This document shows positions 7,279 through 8,280 of a stretch of 8,280 nt of DNA, one piece after another (positions within the stretch are counted from its first letter, which is position 1; each line of letters opens with the position of its first letter). The DNA is taken from the NCBI GenBank assembly GCA_010027105.1, contig RGVT01000102.1, positions 1 to 8,280 on the forward strand, read 5' to 3'. This stretch comes from Planctomycetia bacterium (GTDB lineage Bacteria; Planctomycetota; Planctomycetia; Pirellulales; UBA1268). The position numbers were made by a program, and so were the translations under genes. A model generated the notes under the pieces. It searched no databases. It saw nothing but the letters and a program-made list of their open reading frames with translations, and was not told where the DNA came from.

Positions 7279-8280
7279 AGCCCCGGTTCGCCGGCACCGC
7301 ACGAAGCGATTCACGATGATTGCCGCAGCGTCGCTGCTCGTCGGCGTCGCCAGGGGCGAGCCGCTCGTCGACCGGCCGCAGCATGCCCTGCTCCTGCGCG
7401 ACTCCGGCGGCGGCACGCGGATCTGGATCGATTCGCTCACGCCCCAGCGGCTCACCTACCGCACCGACGACACCGCCCCCGAGAAGGAGACGCTCACCGC
7501 CCGCCCCGGCATCCGCCTGGCCGTGAAGCTCCTCTCGGGCGAGGTGTTCGCGATCGACCCGCGGACGGGCCGGTTCGACCGGTTCGACGAGCTCAGCGGC
7601 CGGTTCACCACGGCCCTCGACAAGGCCGCCACCGCGGCCGCCGCCGACACCCGGACCGGCAGCGAGATCCACACGGAGGTGGCCGAGGGCAACGGCACGG
7701 ACGCGTCGGAGGCCCTGCGCGAGGCCTTCCGCACGGCCGTCCGCCAGGCCGTCGGCGTCTACGTCGACAGCGAGACGCTCTCGCAGAAGGAGGAGATCGT
7801 CACCGACCGGCTCACCACCTTCAGCGACGCCTTCATCGTGCGCTACGAGGAGCTCTCGCGCGAGACGGTGGACGGCCTCGTGCGCGTGAAGATCGCGGCC
7901 GCGATCGAGGTGGGCAAGATGCTCGCCGACCTGCGGGCGGCCAGGATCGACACGCTCGACCTCGCCGGCCAGGACCTCGTGGCCTCGGCCGTCACGCGGA
8001 AGGAGGCCCGCGACGCCGCGGCCGCCCTGCTCTACCGCAAGTTTTGCGAACTGCCGAACGTGCTCTCGGCCTCGGCCCTCCCCTTCCAAACCGGCGACTA
8101 CGACGCCGAGATCGGAAAACTCACCGTCACCTACACGCTGCTCACCGACCGCGACCGCTACCGAGCCTTCCTCGACTCGGCCCTGCCGCTCCTGGCGCAG
8201 GTGGCCAAGGGCAAGACCGTGCAACTCGTGAAGGTGAAGCCCGTGTGGTGCGACGGCTCCGCGCCGGCCTGGGAAACCAC
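7268..8280 (+). CDS. Putative secreted protein of unknown function, 3' partial
   Basis: The frame is open from 7268 to the window edge (337 codons plus two bases) and has strong G/C bias at third positions, so it is a real gene. The ATG at 7268 gives a signal peptide: basic stretch RRHRTKR (8-14), hydrophobic core MIAAASLLVGVA (17-28), likely cleavage near 28-30. It overlaps the previous gene by 11 nt. An ATG at 7316 would keep the core but lose the basic part; an ATG at 7205 is also in frame. After the signal, residues 38-105 look like a small beta-rich part (LLLRDSGGGTRIWIDSL, GIRLAVKLLSGEVFAIDP). The clearest region is 148-222: EALREAFRTAVRQAVGVYVD (148-167), then SETLSQKEEIVTDRLTTFSD (168-187), then DGLVRVKIAAAIEVGKMLADL (202-222 region). 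This pattern recalls the N-terminal domain of FlgT/LPP20-type envelope proteins, a tentative resemblance. Leu codon CTC and Glu codon GAG are strongly preferred. Whether it belongs to the transporter operon is unclear. Confidence 0.72.
   Translation, partial: MLPEAPVRRHRTKRFTMIAAASLLVGVARGEPLVDRPQHALLLRDSGGGTRIWIDSLTPQRLTYRTDDTAPEKETLTARPGIRLAVKLLSGEVFAIDPRTGRFDRFDELSGRFTTALDKAATAAAADTRTGSEIHTEVAEGNGTDASEALREAFRTAVRQAVGVYVDSETLSQKEEIVTDRLTTFSDAFIVRYEELSRETVDGLVRVKIAAAIEVGKMLADLRAARIDTLDLAGQDLVASAVTRKEARDAAAALLYRKFCELPNVLSASALPFQTGDYDAEIGKLTVTYTLLTDRDRYRAFLDSALPLLAQVAKGKTVQLVKVKPVWCDGSAPAWET

Noticed and set aside
7571..7588. Tandem 9-base repeat CGGTTCGAC x2
   Set aside because: It is inside a coding frame and encodes RFDRFD; two copies are too few for a meaningful repeat.
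7088..8224. 378-codon minus-strand open frame at the right end
   Set aside because: It lies opposite the secreted gene, whose + strand frame has G/C-biased third positions and a signal peptide; the antisense product is Gly/Arg/Glu/Val-rich with no motif.
1..8280. tRNA, rRNA, CRISPR, insertion sequence, terminator or promoter signals
   Set aside because: Genes fill the window almost completely; the gaps of 16-38 nt hold no hairpin with a T-run, no repeat array and no terminal inverted repeats that I could see.

Overview
The window is a dense stretch of GC-rich (sampled lines about 57-77% G+C) bacterial chromosome. Every gene lies on the + strand, and there is essentially no non-coding DNA. 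Overall style suggests a planctomycete-like bacterium: high GC, weak or variable Shine-Dalgarno sites, and large unfamiliar membrane proteins beside an ABC-2 transporter. That assignment is an inference; there is no rRNA or other marker gene to confirm it.

Layout. (1) Positions 1-963 hold an SPFH-family protein resembling HflC, cut by the left edge inside its N-terminal membrane helix. (2) Positions 960-2222 hold a second SPFH protein resembling HflK, starting at GTG and overlapping the first gene by 4 nt. It carries an unusually long insertion in its coiled-coil region. (3) Positions 2261-3313 (possibly from 2219, again with a 4-nt overlap) hold an ABC transporter ATPase of the ABC-2 exporter type. 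(4) Positions 3330-5333 hold its likely membrane partner, a 667-residue ABC-2-like permease with an extra N-terminal membrane module and a roughly 200-residue soluble domain between two halves of its core. (5) Positions 5353-7278 hold a 641-residue protein of unknown function with one N-terminal membrane helix. (6) A secreted protein of unknown function starts at about 7268 and runs off the right edge. It stays open for 337 codons.

Genes 1 to 5 look like one transcription unit: two 4-nt or near-4-nt junctions, then gaps of 16 and 19 nt. Gene 6 may continue it. No promoter or terminator is visible inside the window, so the unit probably starts upstream. The simplest reading is that an HflC/HflK-type membrane scaffold is made together with an ABC-2 exporter and a membrane-anchored accessory protein. 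This would be a membrane-microdomain-associated transporter rather than the usual HflKC/FtsH protease regulator. No FtsH gene is present in the window. The transported substrate cannot be told from the sequence.
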